NCBI GenBank assembly: GCA_022695795.1
Contig: MU404168.1
Location: 1-64,000 of the forward strand
DNA: 64,000 nt
Origin: Biscogniauxia marginata
Lineage: Eukaryota > Ascomycota > Sordariomycetes > Xylariales > Xylariaceae
Direction of reading: 5' to 3'
Position numbers and translations under genes: made by a program. The notes beneath the pieces are model-generated. The model was not told the origin of the DNA and did not search any database. It saw only the letters and a list, made by a program, of their open reading frames with translations. Numbering within the stretch: the first letter of the stretch is position 1; the number at the start of each line of letters is the position of its first letter. Below, in pieces: positions 25,800 through 35,535 of this stretch.

Positions 25800-27180
25800 T
25801 AAACTTAAAAACAAATAAAAGTTATATCTTAATTAAGATAACTTAGAAAAATAAAATATTATAAATATATAAACAAAATCTATATTAATTATAAAACTTC
25901 GAAGGATATATATTTAATTATAAGAATAATAAAGTATTAAAAGAGATAATTCCTTTTTTAGTAATCATTTAAAGATACCTTAAGTAAATTAGTTTTAATA
26001 TTATATATATATTAAATTACGACATAATACTAAAAATAAATTAGCTTAAAAAAAGTAATTTACGAATAAATTTCGAGATAAACACGCTTTATTAGGATTA
26101 AAAATAAAAAGAGTTAATTATTACGGGTTACGAGATAAGTACCGCAAGTGACTTTAAAGGAATAAATGTAAAAACGAAATATATCGCTTATATAATTCGA
26201 GTAGTTAAGCTTAAAGATCTAACGAAAAGAGTACCACGTAAGTACTTTTATTTTTATAAATTATTTAGAAATAAAACAAAGAAAAAATTATTAAAACATA
26301 ATTAGTAAAATTATTAAATTTACTTTAAAAAAAGAAAATAATTAAAATTGTTTTTAATATATTTTATAAATTAAGAAAAATAAAAAGCACTATAAAAAAA
26401 ATCTAAAAGGATCTCGATAAAAGATATATTTAAGAGTTAAAATCCTCGTTAAAATACCTAGTAATTATGGTACTTAAAGTTAATAAAAATGGGAAATAAC
26501 GTGTCGATAAAAAAAGAAATCTAGTATGGTGACGAGTAATTAATTATTAATACTTTAATAAAATAACCAAGAAAAACGGGTACTTATTACTACTAATAAA
26601 ACTCATAAGAGAATAAATTAGCAAGGCTTAAATCTTTATAACACTAAATCTTCGCGATAAATATTATATAATTAAAATGGCTAAAGGATATAAATAATAT
26701 ATAGTTTTTTAAATAATATATAAACATTATAAGTATAAAGTTATGCTATTTAGACTTATTAACGCATTTACTACATTTTAATATATAATTATAATAGTTT
26801 TTTATAAGTTTTTAAATAAATTTATATTTATTTATTTAAACGATATATTAATTTACTTAGAAAATGAGAAGAAGTATAAGAAATATGTAGAGCAAGTGTT
26901 AAAAGCCTTAAAAAGGGCGAATTTACTCGTTTATTTAATTAAAAGTAAATAACATATTAAAAAATTAAACTATTTAAGGTTTATAATAAGTTTAAAAGAA
27001 ATCCGCATTTAAAAGGAAAAAATAATAACAGTTAAGGATTAGTTAAAACCTAAGAGTATTATAAACGTACGCGCATTTTTTGGCTTTATTAATTATATTA
27101 AATAACTCATTAAAGATTTTAGGCGTATCGCTAAACTATTAACGGAACTAATTACCTTAACGAAAATAAAAAAGGCTTTC
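25800..27180 (+). pseudogene. Pol remnant: protease linker and reverse transcriptase
   Basis: At about 25960-26130 a segment reads NYDIILK followed by LKKSNLRINFE, matching the HDIILGMPWL-type end of a retropepsin. RT follows at about 26440-27130: VLKVNKNGK, LNLRDKYYIIKMAKG, FRLINAFTTF and FIYLNDILIYLEN. The last is the YxDD catalytic box with the first Asp changed to Asn, a G-to-A outcome of the mutation process. AFFGFINYIK marks the RT-RNase H junction. Multiple in-frame stops are present. Confidence 0.85.
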
Positions 27181-27640
27181 TATTTTACTAAAAAAGCCAA
27201 ATAAGCTTTTTAGCAATTAAAAGAAGTTATAATTAATAAGGTTATATATAAATTTCTAAACGAAAATAAAAAGAAACGACTAAGAATAAACGCTTTAGAT
27301 TTCGCTATTAAAGCAGTCTTAGAACAATTAAAAAATAATGGGAAATAATACCTAGTCGCGTACTTATTTAAAGCATTACATAGTATTAAATTAAATTATT
27401 AGATTTATAACAAAGAACTGTTAGTAGTTATTAAAACATTAAAGGAATGGGAACCATAGCTTAATAAAACCAAGGAACTTATTAACATTTATTTAAACTA
27501 TAAAAACCTTACACGATTTATAATAATATAAACGCTTAATTAAAGACATAAGCGTTAAATGATTTTCTTGTTTAAATTTAATTTTAAAATCTAATATATT
27601 AAAGGAAAAAAAATATTTAAATAAATCTTTTTAATAGAAA
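27181..27640 (+). pseudogene. Pol remnant: RNase H
   Basis: The translation gives AKQAFQQLKE-like residues, then RINALDFAIKAVLEQLKNNG, YLVAYLFKALH, YNKELLVVIKTLKEWEP and LINIYLDYKNL once RIP stops are read through as Gln/Trp. This is the gypsy RNase H connection and catalytic domain. It is non-functional. Confidence 0.8.
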
Positions 27641-28446
27641 AGGAGATTATAAATTAAAAATTAATAAAAGAGATATTTAGATATTTAAATAACAAAATGA
27701 TAAATTAGTTGTATTAGCTTATATGCGAATTAATATAAGAGACTAGAAATAACGGTTTAAAGAAAATTACAATTAAAAAGAAAAACAATTATAGTCTTAA
27801 TAAGGATCTAGCGACGAACTTCTTTTATATAAGGAAAAGGTATATATATTAAAACGAGTATAAAATGAATTCGTTAAAGAATTTCACGAATATTCTTTAC
27901 ATGGCTACTAAGGGATTTTTAAAATAACGAAACGACTTTAAAAAGAATTTAACTTTCTAGGAATATAACAAATAGTTAAAAGAATTGTGAAGAATTATAA
28001 TATCTATAATAAGGCTAAAGCATTACGATATAAACTATATAGATTATTATAATTAACCTAAATACTTAATAAAGCGTGATATATAATTATATAGGATTTC
28101 GTAATAAAACTCTTAAAGTTAAAAGATCTTATTATAGGAGTACTTTATAATAGTATATAAATAATCGTTAATAAACTTACAAAATACGCCTACTTCTTAT
28201 TATTTAATAAATTAAGTATAATAAAATAATTAGTTTTTAGTTTTTTAAGAGAGTACGTTAATAAATATAGGTTATTAAAACGCGTTGTTTTAAATAAAGA
28301 TAAGTTGTTTACGTTAAAATTTTGGATTAGCTTAATAAAACGAATAAGAATTAAGCAAAAATTGTTTATAACATATTATTCTTAAACTGACAAATAAAAA
28401 AAAATTTAAACTAGATAATAAAATAGTATTTATAAAGCTATATTAA

Positions 28447-28451
28447 CTAGG
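28447..28451. other. Target site duplication CTAGG
   Basis: CTAGG precedes the solo LTR and recurs at 28836-28840 directly after it. Confidence 0.9.
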
Positions 28452-28835
28452 TGTGACGAACCTCCCTGTGTGTTCCTAGTCAACTGACTTCACAGGTGAG
28501 TACGTACTGGGTTTTCTTGATTTGAAGGTAACAGTGGGTTGAGATTGGTTCAATTGATTCACAATGTTATGTTCGTCAGAGAGGTTTCAAGGTACTCTCA
28601 CTATAGTATCAAAGAGTGACTGTAGTCTTAGATTGATAGCTAAGGAACTAGAATGAATGACTAGAAACAAGAGAAATCCCATCCTTTTTATACTAAATTT
28701 CCTTCTGGGACAATGCCCAACATCCACAATCATTCTCTCTCGTTCTCTGTGAGAGCAACAGAGAATGCTACCATATGTCACGTGACCCGTGTTCACATGA
28801 CCATCCACCTTTCCAACCCCTGTTGGTTCGTAACA
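28452..28835 (-). mobile_element. Solo LTR, 384 bp, unmutated relative of the gypsy LTR
   Basis: GC-normal sequence in the middle of the AT island, in reverse orientation. Read on the minus strand it starts TGTTACGAACCAACAGG and ends GGGAGGTTCGTCACA, matching both ends of the 434-bp LTRs. The perfect 5-bp CTAGG duplication shows a genuine insertion followed by LTR-LTR recombination. It lacks the C-to-T changes of the surrounding element. It carries a TCACGTGAC box and a TATAAAAAGG box on its sense strand. Small open frames in it have no coding support. Confidence 0.93.
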
Positions 28836-29229
28836 CTAGGAAATAAATAACTAAGTAAAATTACTACTAATAGCTTAAATAGTATATAACACTTCGATTA
28901 ACAAAGACATAAAGATATTACTACACGAGGTAGTATATAGGCAAAAGGCGGAAGTTTAAAAATAATTAATCGAATTTATAAAAGTACTAAAAGTCGAGAT
29001 AAAAGCCTTAAAAGTAGAAGTATTATCCGAAAAGATTTAAGTAGTATAATAACAGTTATAAAAAGAATTATAATTCATTTAAGATAAAATAATAAAGTAT
29101 TATAATAAAAGAAAAATTAAGGGATTAATTCTTAAGAGAGAAGACATGGTTTACTTGCTTTAATAACGACAAGGCGTAACATTAAAAACACCCTAAATTA
29201 AAACAAAACGACTTAACGAAAAACTTAAA

Positions 29230-29560
29230 TTTAAAAAATTAGGACTATATAGAATTAAAAAGGTTATTTCAAAAGTTAATTATAAGTTAATATTACCGAA
29301 AAGATTTAAAATACATTTTATATTTTATGTTTTACTTTTAAAACTAGTATTAAATAACGCTATATTAGAAAATCAATTAAAATTTAAAGAAAACCCTAAT
29401 AAGTACGAAATAAAGAAAGTATTAGATTTAAAACGGGTTAAAGGTTAGTTATAATATTTTGTTAAATAAAAAGAATATTTATTAAAAGAAAATACTTGGG
29501 AACCATTTAAACACTTAAAAAATCTAGCGGATGAACTTGTGAACTTTTACCGCTAAAATC
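29230..29560 (+). pseudogene. Pol remnant: C-terminal chromodomain
   Basis: Reads YEIKKVLDLKRVKGQLQYFVK followed by KEYLLKENTWEPFKHLKN after restoring the single RIP stop in the WKGY position as a stop. This is the chromodomain signature (EIExILDxR, QYLVKWKGY, TWEP). Chromodomains of this lineage direct integration to heterochromatin by binding methylated histone H3. Confidence 0.85.
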
Positions 29561-29649
29561 CGGATTAACTAGGGAAACCTGAGAATCTAGTTAAGACCAA
29601 TCGAAGGAGGGGAAAACCCTCGAAATAAGCATGTCTTACTTAAATTTAA

Positions 29650-30230
29650 ACTAACGTAGCGATTCCTTTATATGTTGTTATTTTTTATTAAGGCGTTTTT
29701 GTTCTGCCTTAATACGCTTTTGCTTTTTTATTTTATTTAAGTTTTAAAAACCTCTTTAAATGAATTGTATACCTTTTTCTTAAAAGAAGTCTTGTTATTA
29801 GTTTAAACGAATTAAACGACTTAAGGCTTCGCTAGCCTCGGCTTATTAACGCTTAGATTCTTAATAGGTTTCCTTTTAATAATAACGTTAAAGGTCTAAA
29901 AACGACTATTTAGTAACACGTTTTTTACGATTAATTTATAACTTCTTAATATGAAGGTTCTTAAGAAAAAATAACAAGATAAGGTTTTTATCGTAAAATA
30001 ACACGTTTAAAACACTATAATTTTAATATTTATTACGACCCTTTAATATCTTATAAGATAAGTCTTTATTAAAGCACCGAGAATAAGGTATAACTTTAAA
30101 ACTAAATTAAAAAATCGCGCAAGCTAATTCCTTGCGATATTTAAAAAAGGATTTCTTATTTATACATATAAAAGATTTAATTATTTTTCTAAAAGGCATA
30201 ATAAATAATGAGATAAAAAAGAAGAAACTT
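29650..30230 (-). pseudogene. Decayed antisense accessory ORF of the gypsy element
   Basis: On the minus strand a Cys-bearing N-terminal trace (reading YSRCFNKDLSYK at about 30040-30100) is followed by a long Lys/Glu/Leu helical segment containing AEASEALSRLIRLN (about 29790-29850), then an EQKRLNKK-type Gln/Lys-rich stretch (about 29690-29740). Stops sit mostly at former Gln or Trp codons. Zinc-cluster-like N-terminus plus coiled coil resembles antisense hypothetical proteins carried by some fungal gypsy elements. Function is unknown. Confidence 0.5.
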
Positions 30231-30254
30231 ACTTAATTATTTTAGGATAAAAAC

Positions 30255-30274
30255 AAAAAAAAAGGGGGAAATAG
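30255..30274 (+). other. Polypurine tract
   Basis: An almost pure A/G run directly upstream of the 3' LTR, with one T near its end, as expected for the plus-strand primer of a gypsy element. Confidence 0.75.
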
Positions 30275-30708
30275 TGTTACGACTAATAAGGATAAAACAG
30301 GAAAAGGTTATATGACTTTAAAGGTCCCGTGACTTAAAGTGGGATTCTTTGTAACTCTCCCTAAGAATCTATAAAGAATCGAAGAGAAGTAGGATTCTTT
30401 ATAACTCTCCTTAAGAATCTATAGAGAATTAAAGAGAAGATAAGTATTCTTTATTTGTTTTTATAATATAAATAAATCGGAATTTCCTTATATATTTAGT
30501 CATTTTTTCTAGTTCTTTAACTATTAATTTAAGATTATAGTCACTTTTTAATACTATAATGAGAATACCTTAAAACCTCTTTAACGAACATAACATTGTA
30601 AATTATTTAAATTAATCTTAACCCATTATTACCTTTAAATTAAGAAAACCTAGTACGTACTTACCTGTGAAGTCAGCTAACTAGGAACACACAGGGAGGT
30701 TCGTCACA
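30275..30708 (+). repeat. 3' LTR (434 bp)
   Basis: Starts TGTTACGACT and ends GGTTCGTCACA, the same length as the 5' LTR. Its last 50 bp are almost unmutated while its 5' half is changed. This is the mirror of the 5' LTR, so the outer element ends are the spared ones. Confidence 0.93.
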
Positions 30709-30902
30709 TATAATTACGCGAAATTTAACTTATATATTTAAAATAATTATTATAATAATAAATATTTTTATAAAATTAATTAAAATATATAAAGTCGAGA
30801 AATTATAATTTATATAATAAATAACTAAATATATAAAATATAATAATATTCAGTTTTTTATAATATTTCTTAAATTTTATATTTAATTTTTAATATAAAA
30901 AT

Positions 30903-31103
30903 TGATGGTTGAACGACGAAGGCATGTGGATCCTGTCCACACGTGGAATAAGCTACATAGTCCAAGTATAAATAGGCTGCCTGTTCCCCAGCCTACTTAT
31001 GTAGATACTTCCCTCCTTAGACATTAATATTACACCAGTCTCACCCCTATCTTTCATATCGTCTATTGTTATTTGCTTTTACTTACGTACGTACCTACCA
31101 ACA
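30903..31103 (+). mobile_element. Solo LTR, 201 bp, unrelated family
   Basis: A GC-normal 201-bp patch in AT DNA, starting TGATGGTTGAAC and ending CTACCAACA, flanked by a perfect AAAAT duplication (30898-30902 and 31104-31108). It has a TATAAATAGG promoter box at about 30968 and a pyrimidine-rich 3' part. Short length and a CCAACA end suggest a Ty1/copia-type LTR; no internal region is present. It is not mutated like its surroundings. Confidence 0.82.
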
Positions 31104-31411
31104 AAAATTAAAATAATTTATGAATTTTATATTAAATTCGTTTATTATTTAATTATTATTTAATAATAATAATAAGTTAAATACTTTTTTTAATTAATAT
31201 AATAAAACTATTAATATTATTAATTTAAATAATTATTTTAAGTATAAATTTTATAATCGTTTTATATATTAATTTAAATTATTTTTAATATATATTTAAG
31301 TTTTTATATAAAGCTTTTTAATAATTGATTTATTTATTTAAACGCGTTCATAATAATTTTTTTCGATTTACTTCGCGTTGTGTTTACATAAAAAATTTTT
31401 TATTATTGCGA

Positions 31412-31828
31412 TAACGTAACTTAAACGAGAAAAAAATAACTAATTATTATTTTTTTATGAAATATAAAATTTTAAATATTTAATTTTATAATTAATCGTA
31501 TAAATATATCGTTATTTCGCTTTTATAATATTATACGAAAAATATTATAAAATATTATTAATTTATAATAACTTATTTTTAAATAATATTATTTATATTT
31601 AATTATATAAATATAATTTTATACGTTTTAATAATAATAATAATAAATATATTATTTATAAATTAATCGACTTAAATTACAAGTTATAAAACTAAAAAAA
31701 CGATTTAAATAATAATAATTATTAATTAATTTTAATGTTATGTAAATATTTTTTAATAATTAAAATTGCGAAAGTTATAAAAACTAGTTTATTTGTTTAT
31801 ATAGCTTACTTATTTATAAGGCACGTTA
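31412..31828. mobile_element. Possible third, diverged copy of the MITE-like repeat
   Basis: Left end TAACGTAACTTAAACGAG resembles one terminus of the 442-bp element and right end ATAAGGCACGTTA matches the other. The length (417 bp) fits. The interior has lost the palindrome, so this rests on the ends only. Confidence 0.4.
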
Positions 31829-32040
31829 TAAATAAATAAAAGTTTTTTTAAAATTGAAGAAAATTATTAATTATAATTAAATTATTATTTTAAGTTTTTT
31901 AGCTTTTATTATATAAATAATTAATATTAAATATATAAGATTTTTTTAATTTAATTAAGATTATTTTATTATGAACTTTTCTTTATTTAAAATACGCTTT
32001 TAAATAAAGTTATTTATAAGTTAAATAAGCTAAGGGTCAA

Positions 32041-34190
32041 GGTAGTTTATTAAAACAACACACGTATTTTAACGTAAGCGGATTATAACTAGACTTATAA
32101 AGACTATAACGAAAAAGGGGTCTATAATTTTCTAAATAATATCTCCTAAATCTAGGTCTTAAATTAGCTTACCATGTTTATATAGGATTCCTTACTCTTC
32201 TAGGTATCTCGTTATGAGATTTCTATATAGTATAAGTATCTGTTAAAGCCGATATGTCTATACGACGTATGATGACCTTGCTTATCAGCTGTAAGAGCTT
32301 GTCGATGATAGCGTGGAGTTTGAGGATTAGCAATTCAACTTATCCTACCACATTCATCAACGTTTATGTAGATAATATACGCCTAAGCACGTAAGAAATG
32401 ACCGTGGTACAATGGTACAAGGATAATCCACCGATTTCAGTTACACATTTCCGGTGAATCCTGTCCGAACAATCAAGCTAGCGCTCTTCTCCCATTTATA
32501 TATTAATAGCTAAATAGTAAGTCGGGATAGGTTTTATGAACAGATAGGCGTTATTGGCGGTCAGGTTCCTTGTCCAAAATGGTCGTTGAAAAGATGGCAT
32601 CCAACATCTCTACGTTGGGTCGGGTGAGCGCCTAGGCTACGCCATGTATTATGGTACTAGCCCAACGATGCCAGTCAAACTCGGAACCCCCCCCCTCAAT
32701 ATCCTAATAAACACCGTTCAGCTTTACATACCTTCCCGTAAGGGTATATCCATTGCTTACTACCTAGATATGTATTATTAAATTTCTCTATAGCTCTAAA
32801 TTATTACAACTAACAAAATAGCACAGTCGTATAAGCTGAGCAAATTCCTTACTCATCCCTTTTGTCCGTGTCTTGTATGTCTTCAATTATGGAGCAGGGT
32901 AAGATAAGGAGGTAATTTACACTCATTAAATTTTGACGAAAAGCCGTTTTATTCATGTTTAGTCTTTCTTGTAGGATACTGGCGGAAATAACTGGTGTTT
33001 TATACTTGGAGGATATCTTTCCGTTGCCGAGACGTAGATAGTGGAACATGGTCGTAGTCCCTAAAGTATTTCAGTGCCAATTATACGCAAGCTGTGAAAA
33101 TAGCTTATGCGGGAGGAAGGAATTCCGGTGGGGTGAGGATGGCATGGCCATTCATATTATGCCTTTTGATAGAAGGTTACAATACGCATTTATGGGGTAC
33201 GACGGTAGGAATCTTGCTCACCTCTAGCGGACCAATGATATTCTGAGTTTCTATTAACCTACTACGATAAAACCGTACATAAAATATTAGCCAGTTATTA
33301 TAAAAGATTTAACGCTAATTAAATTAGCTAGAACTCTTAAGTTAAATTTAACTAGGTAAATATAGCTTGACATAGTTATTCCCATCCTCGAGTGAACTAT
33401 GAAAATATTAAGACTGATTTGATTGGTCTAGATGTTATCTAAAAGCCGAAGGCTTGCACTTTGACTTTCAACGTATACATCATAGGAGGGTCTCTAGCAA
33501 ACCTTTCCCACGATTTAAACATGTCCCAGGTTTACAGCGTATTTCAATTGCTTGAAAGATCTTGATTTTCATCTCATATGTAGTAGACATGTGAACGCCC
33601 CACTATCAATCGGAATAGTTGGTGAACGATACTGATCACCTCCTTCTCTCCAATTGCTTTATATCTCCATATGTGCTCTCTCGTATCTATATTCAAGATG
33701 TGCCTTCATTACCCGCTGACCCCAGGAAGCTGATCTACGTTGATTAGCACGCGTCCCGGCGAACTATCCGACTGCACATAAGAACTTAATCTGGTGTACT
33801 CTTTTGCGAATGGCCGATCTCGTATGGGATCTGAAAGATGAATCAATGACAAAGAGAAGTAGTAGTAGTCTTGGCTTGACAACCCCTGTTCGACCATGGA
33901 AAGATAATTGTCATGCGGTAACACACGGGTGCATTTTGACATGGTATTTTTGTAAACCGACATGAGGGCTCTTAAGTATCGAATCCTCCCACGGCGCCTC
34001 CAAGCCATCTCTATTCAGCCTTTGTTTCAAAAAGGCCCGCCTAGTAATCGCACACTCTCACATACTTACATCGAGTAGACTAAGATTTTCAGCATCTTGG
34101 CATTCCAGACGACGATCCATTTATTATCCCCTCTAAATCCGAGAATTTCAAGATGTGACTGATCAACCGCGAGAGCAACACATATTCAAT
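32041..34190. other. Intergenic, island flank
   Basis: GC returns to normal from about 32.05 kb. Frames of 60-100 codons (32849-33049, 33709-34008, minus) lack motifs. No gene is called. Confidence 0.5.
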
Positions 34191-35535
34191 ATGTCGTCAT
34201 ATCCCGAATCCATTGAACTGCCAATGGGAACGCTGACCGCCATCAAAACAACATTCGTTAGTATCACCGCTTTAGTAGTTGCTGTACGTCTGTACACAAA
34301 CTTCACGTTTACTACGAAGCTTCTTGTTGAAGACTGTAAGCCCACTACCTTATTACGATGCTCATTCCGTTGCCCACATATTTATAACACTTTTTAGACC
34401 TTGCTCTCGCAGCACTAGTGTCATTAGCTGCTACTTCAGTGTTAACCGACATAGCCGGTAATGGTAAGATCAAAGCTAACTCCTATTCTTACGGAAGAGA
34501 AATCTCATTACTCTCCTCCAGGCTTCCACGATCCAACAACCTCACCGCTGGTGATAGCCCAGGTACGAGACACGTCCCTCGCGACAACTACTGGAGCGCT
34601 AAGAGCTGACTTTTAATAAAATATGTGTAGTTAGCAGTAGCAATAGTAGTCCTAGCGGGATTTTCCCTATGGAGCAGCAAAGCTCCCGTCTTATTCCTTT
34701 ACATCCGGTTGTTCGGAATCCAACGTTGGATACGACTCTCCTCCTACGGCATACTAACATTAACAGCAATATGTTTCGTAGTTGGTGTTTCTATTGCCAC
34801 GCCTCACTGTACCCCACATAGCGACGCAATCACCCCCGAGGTTATTCAGCAATGCCAAACAACAGTGAGGGCTGCAAATGTTGTTATGGGTACCGTTGCC
34901 GTTATTGCCGACACGATAATTTTATTTCTTCCTCTGCCAGTCCTCTTCAAGCTTCGACTTTTACTCCACAAGAAAATTGGACTGATCTTGATTTTCATGA
35001 CCGGCGTCTTGTGAGTCTCACCGTGATATGATATACGAAACCCAATGTCTAATCAGTTGTTGAACAGAGCAAGTGTTGCCAGTGCTGTTTCGCTTGCATT
35101 CAAGTGGAGATCGTTAGAATACACTTCCACAAGTTTGGCAATTTCGATGGCGTTAACGTAAGTCGCATGATAGTTTGCTTGTGGATAACCCGCATTTTAA
35201 CAATAACATTAAGAGTTGTCGAATGTTCAATAGCCCTCATGGTCGGTTGCGTACCTGCTCTCCGAGTTTTCTGGTCCAGAGTTCTCGCAAACACGACATT
35301 ACAGTCGAGACTTCGCACGATGCTCCCTTTTAAAGCTATCAACATCACCGAAAAGCATCCGAACCCTAGAGAGCCTTTAGGAGACAATAATCGACATTTA
35401 TCCCCAGCTCATAAACCGGCTGTGACACTGTATATACCCATCGATTCCAGAGATCAAAGACAGGCATCAGATGCTATTCATTCAGTTTCATACAGCCCTA
35501 CGTTCCTACCTCTACAAGGGAATATAAGAGAGTAA
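34191..35535 (+). CDS. Rhodopsin-fold integral membrane protein (PTH11-like family)
   Basis: Seven-helix fungal membrane protein of the conserved rhodopsin-like family; a plasma-membrane sensor role is known for some members and only inferred here. Six phase-consistent exons: 34191-34335, 34398-34463, 34522-34562, 34631-35010, 35068-35157 and 35214-35535, giving 347 residues. Family landmarks are VRLYTNF after helix 1, VEDYLALAALVS at helix 2 (Glu-Asp-Tyr, formed over intron 1), KAPVLFLYIRLFG at helix 3, a Cys-containing loop (PHCTPH and QQCQTT), DTIILFLPLPVL at helix 5, KIGLILIFMTGVL and ALMVGCVPALRVFW at helix 7. The hydrophilic C-terminal tail is about 80 residues. Several open frames in this stretch are single exons of this gene. 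It is the first intact gene right of the island. Confidence 0.88.

Larger units (their letters stand above)
27850..29200 (+). pseudogene. Pol remnant: integrase, split by solo LTR
   Basis: A zinc-binding HHCC-like segment (HGY-GIFK, then KNYNICNKAK) is at about 27900-28020. The core at about 28110-28400 includes NKLTKYAYFLLFNKL, LNKDKLFTLKFWISL and AYHxQTD-like TYYS-TDK. The frame is interrupted at 28452-28835 by the solo LTR and resumes after 28840. Stops are frequent. Confidence 0.78.
22771..30708 (+). mobile_element. Full-length Ty3/gypsy chromovirus-type retrotransposon, RIP-inactivated
   Basis: 7938 bp including a later solo-LTR insertion. Two 434-bp LTRs, a 5-bp TATAA target duplication and a polypurine tract are present. 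Internal order on the plus strand is Gag zinc knuckle, protease-like segment, RT, RNase H, integrase and chromodomain; RT before integrase plus a C-terminal chromodomain marks the Ty3/gypsy chromovirus lineage. Every coding part is broken by many C-to-T/G-to-A stops, so the copy cannot encode proteins. A decayed antisense frame lies between pol and the 3' LTR. Confidence 0.93.
21420..32040. other. AT-rich, RIP-mutated repeat island
   Basis: Extremely AT-rich block with sharp content change at both sides. Frames are riddled with TAA/TAG where retroelement proteins would have Gln (CAA/CAG) or Trp. CpG words such as acg, tcg and cga remain common while CpA and TpG are scarce, which is the signature of repeat-induced point mutation at CpA. 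It contains one full-length gypsy element, two solo LTRs and one to two foldback repeats, listed separately. Remaining sequence at 21420-22003, 22446-22765 and 31109-32040 is AT DNA with no recognisable coding remnant. Confidence 0.9.

Noticed and set aside
28587..28808. 73-codon frame in the solo LTR
   Set aside because: Lies entirely within a non-coding LTR.
32399..32462. tRNA-like TGGTACAATGG followed by GGTGAATCC
   Set aside because: The A-box-like word is fair but the B box lacks TTCGA and no cloverleaf closes; possibly a decayed tRNA but not supportable.
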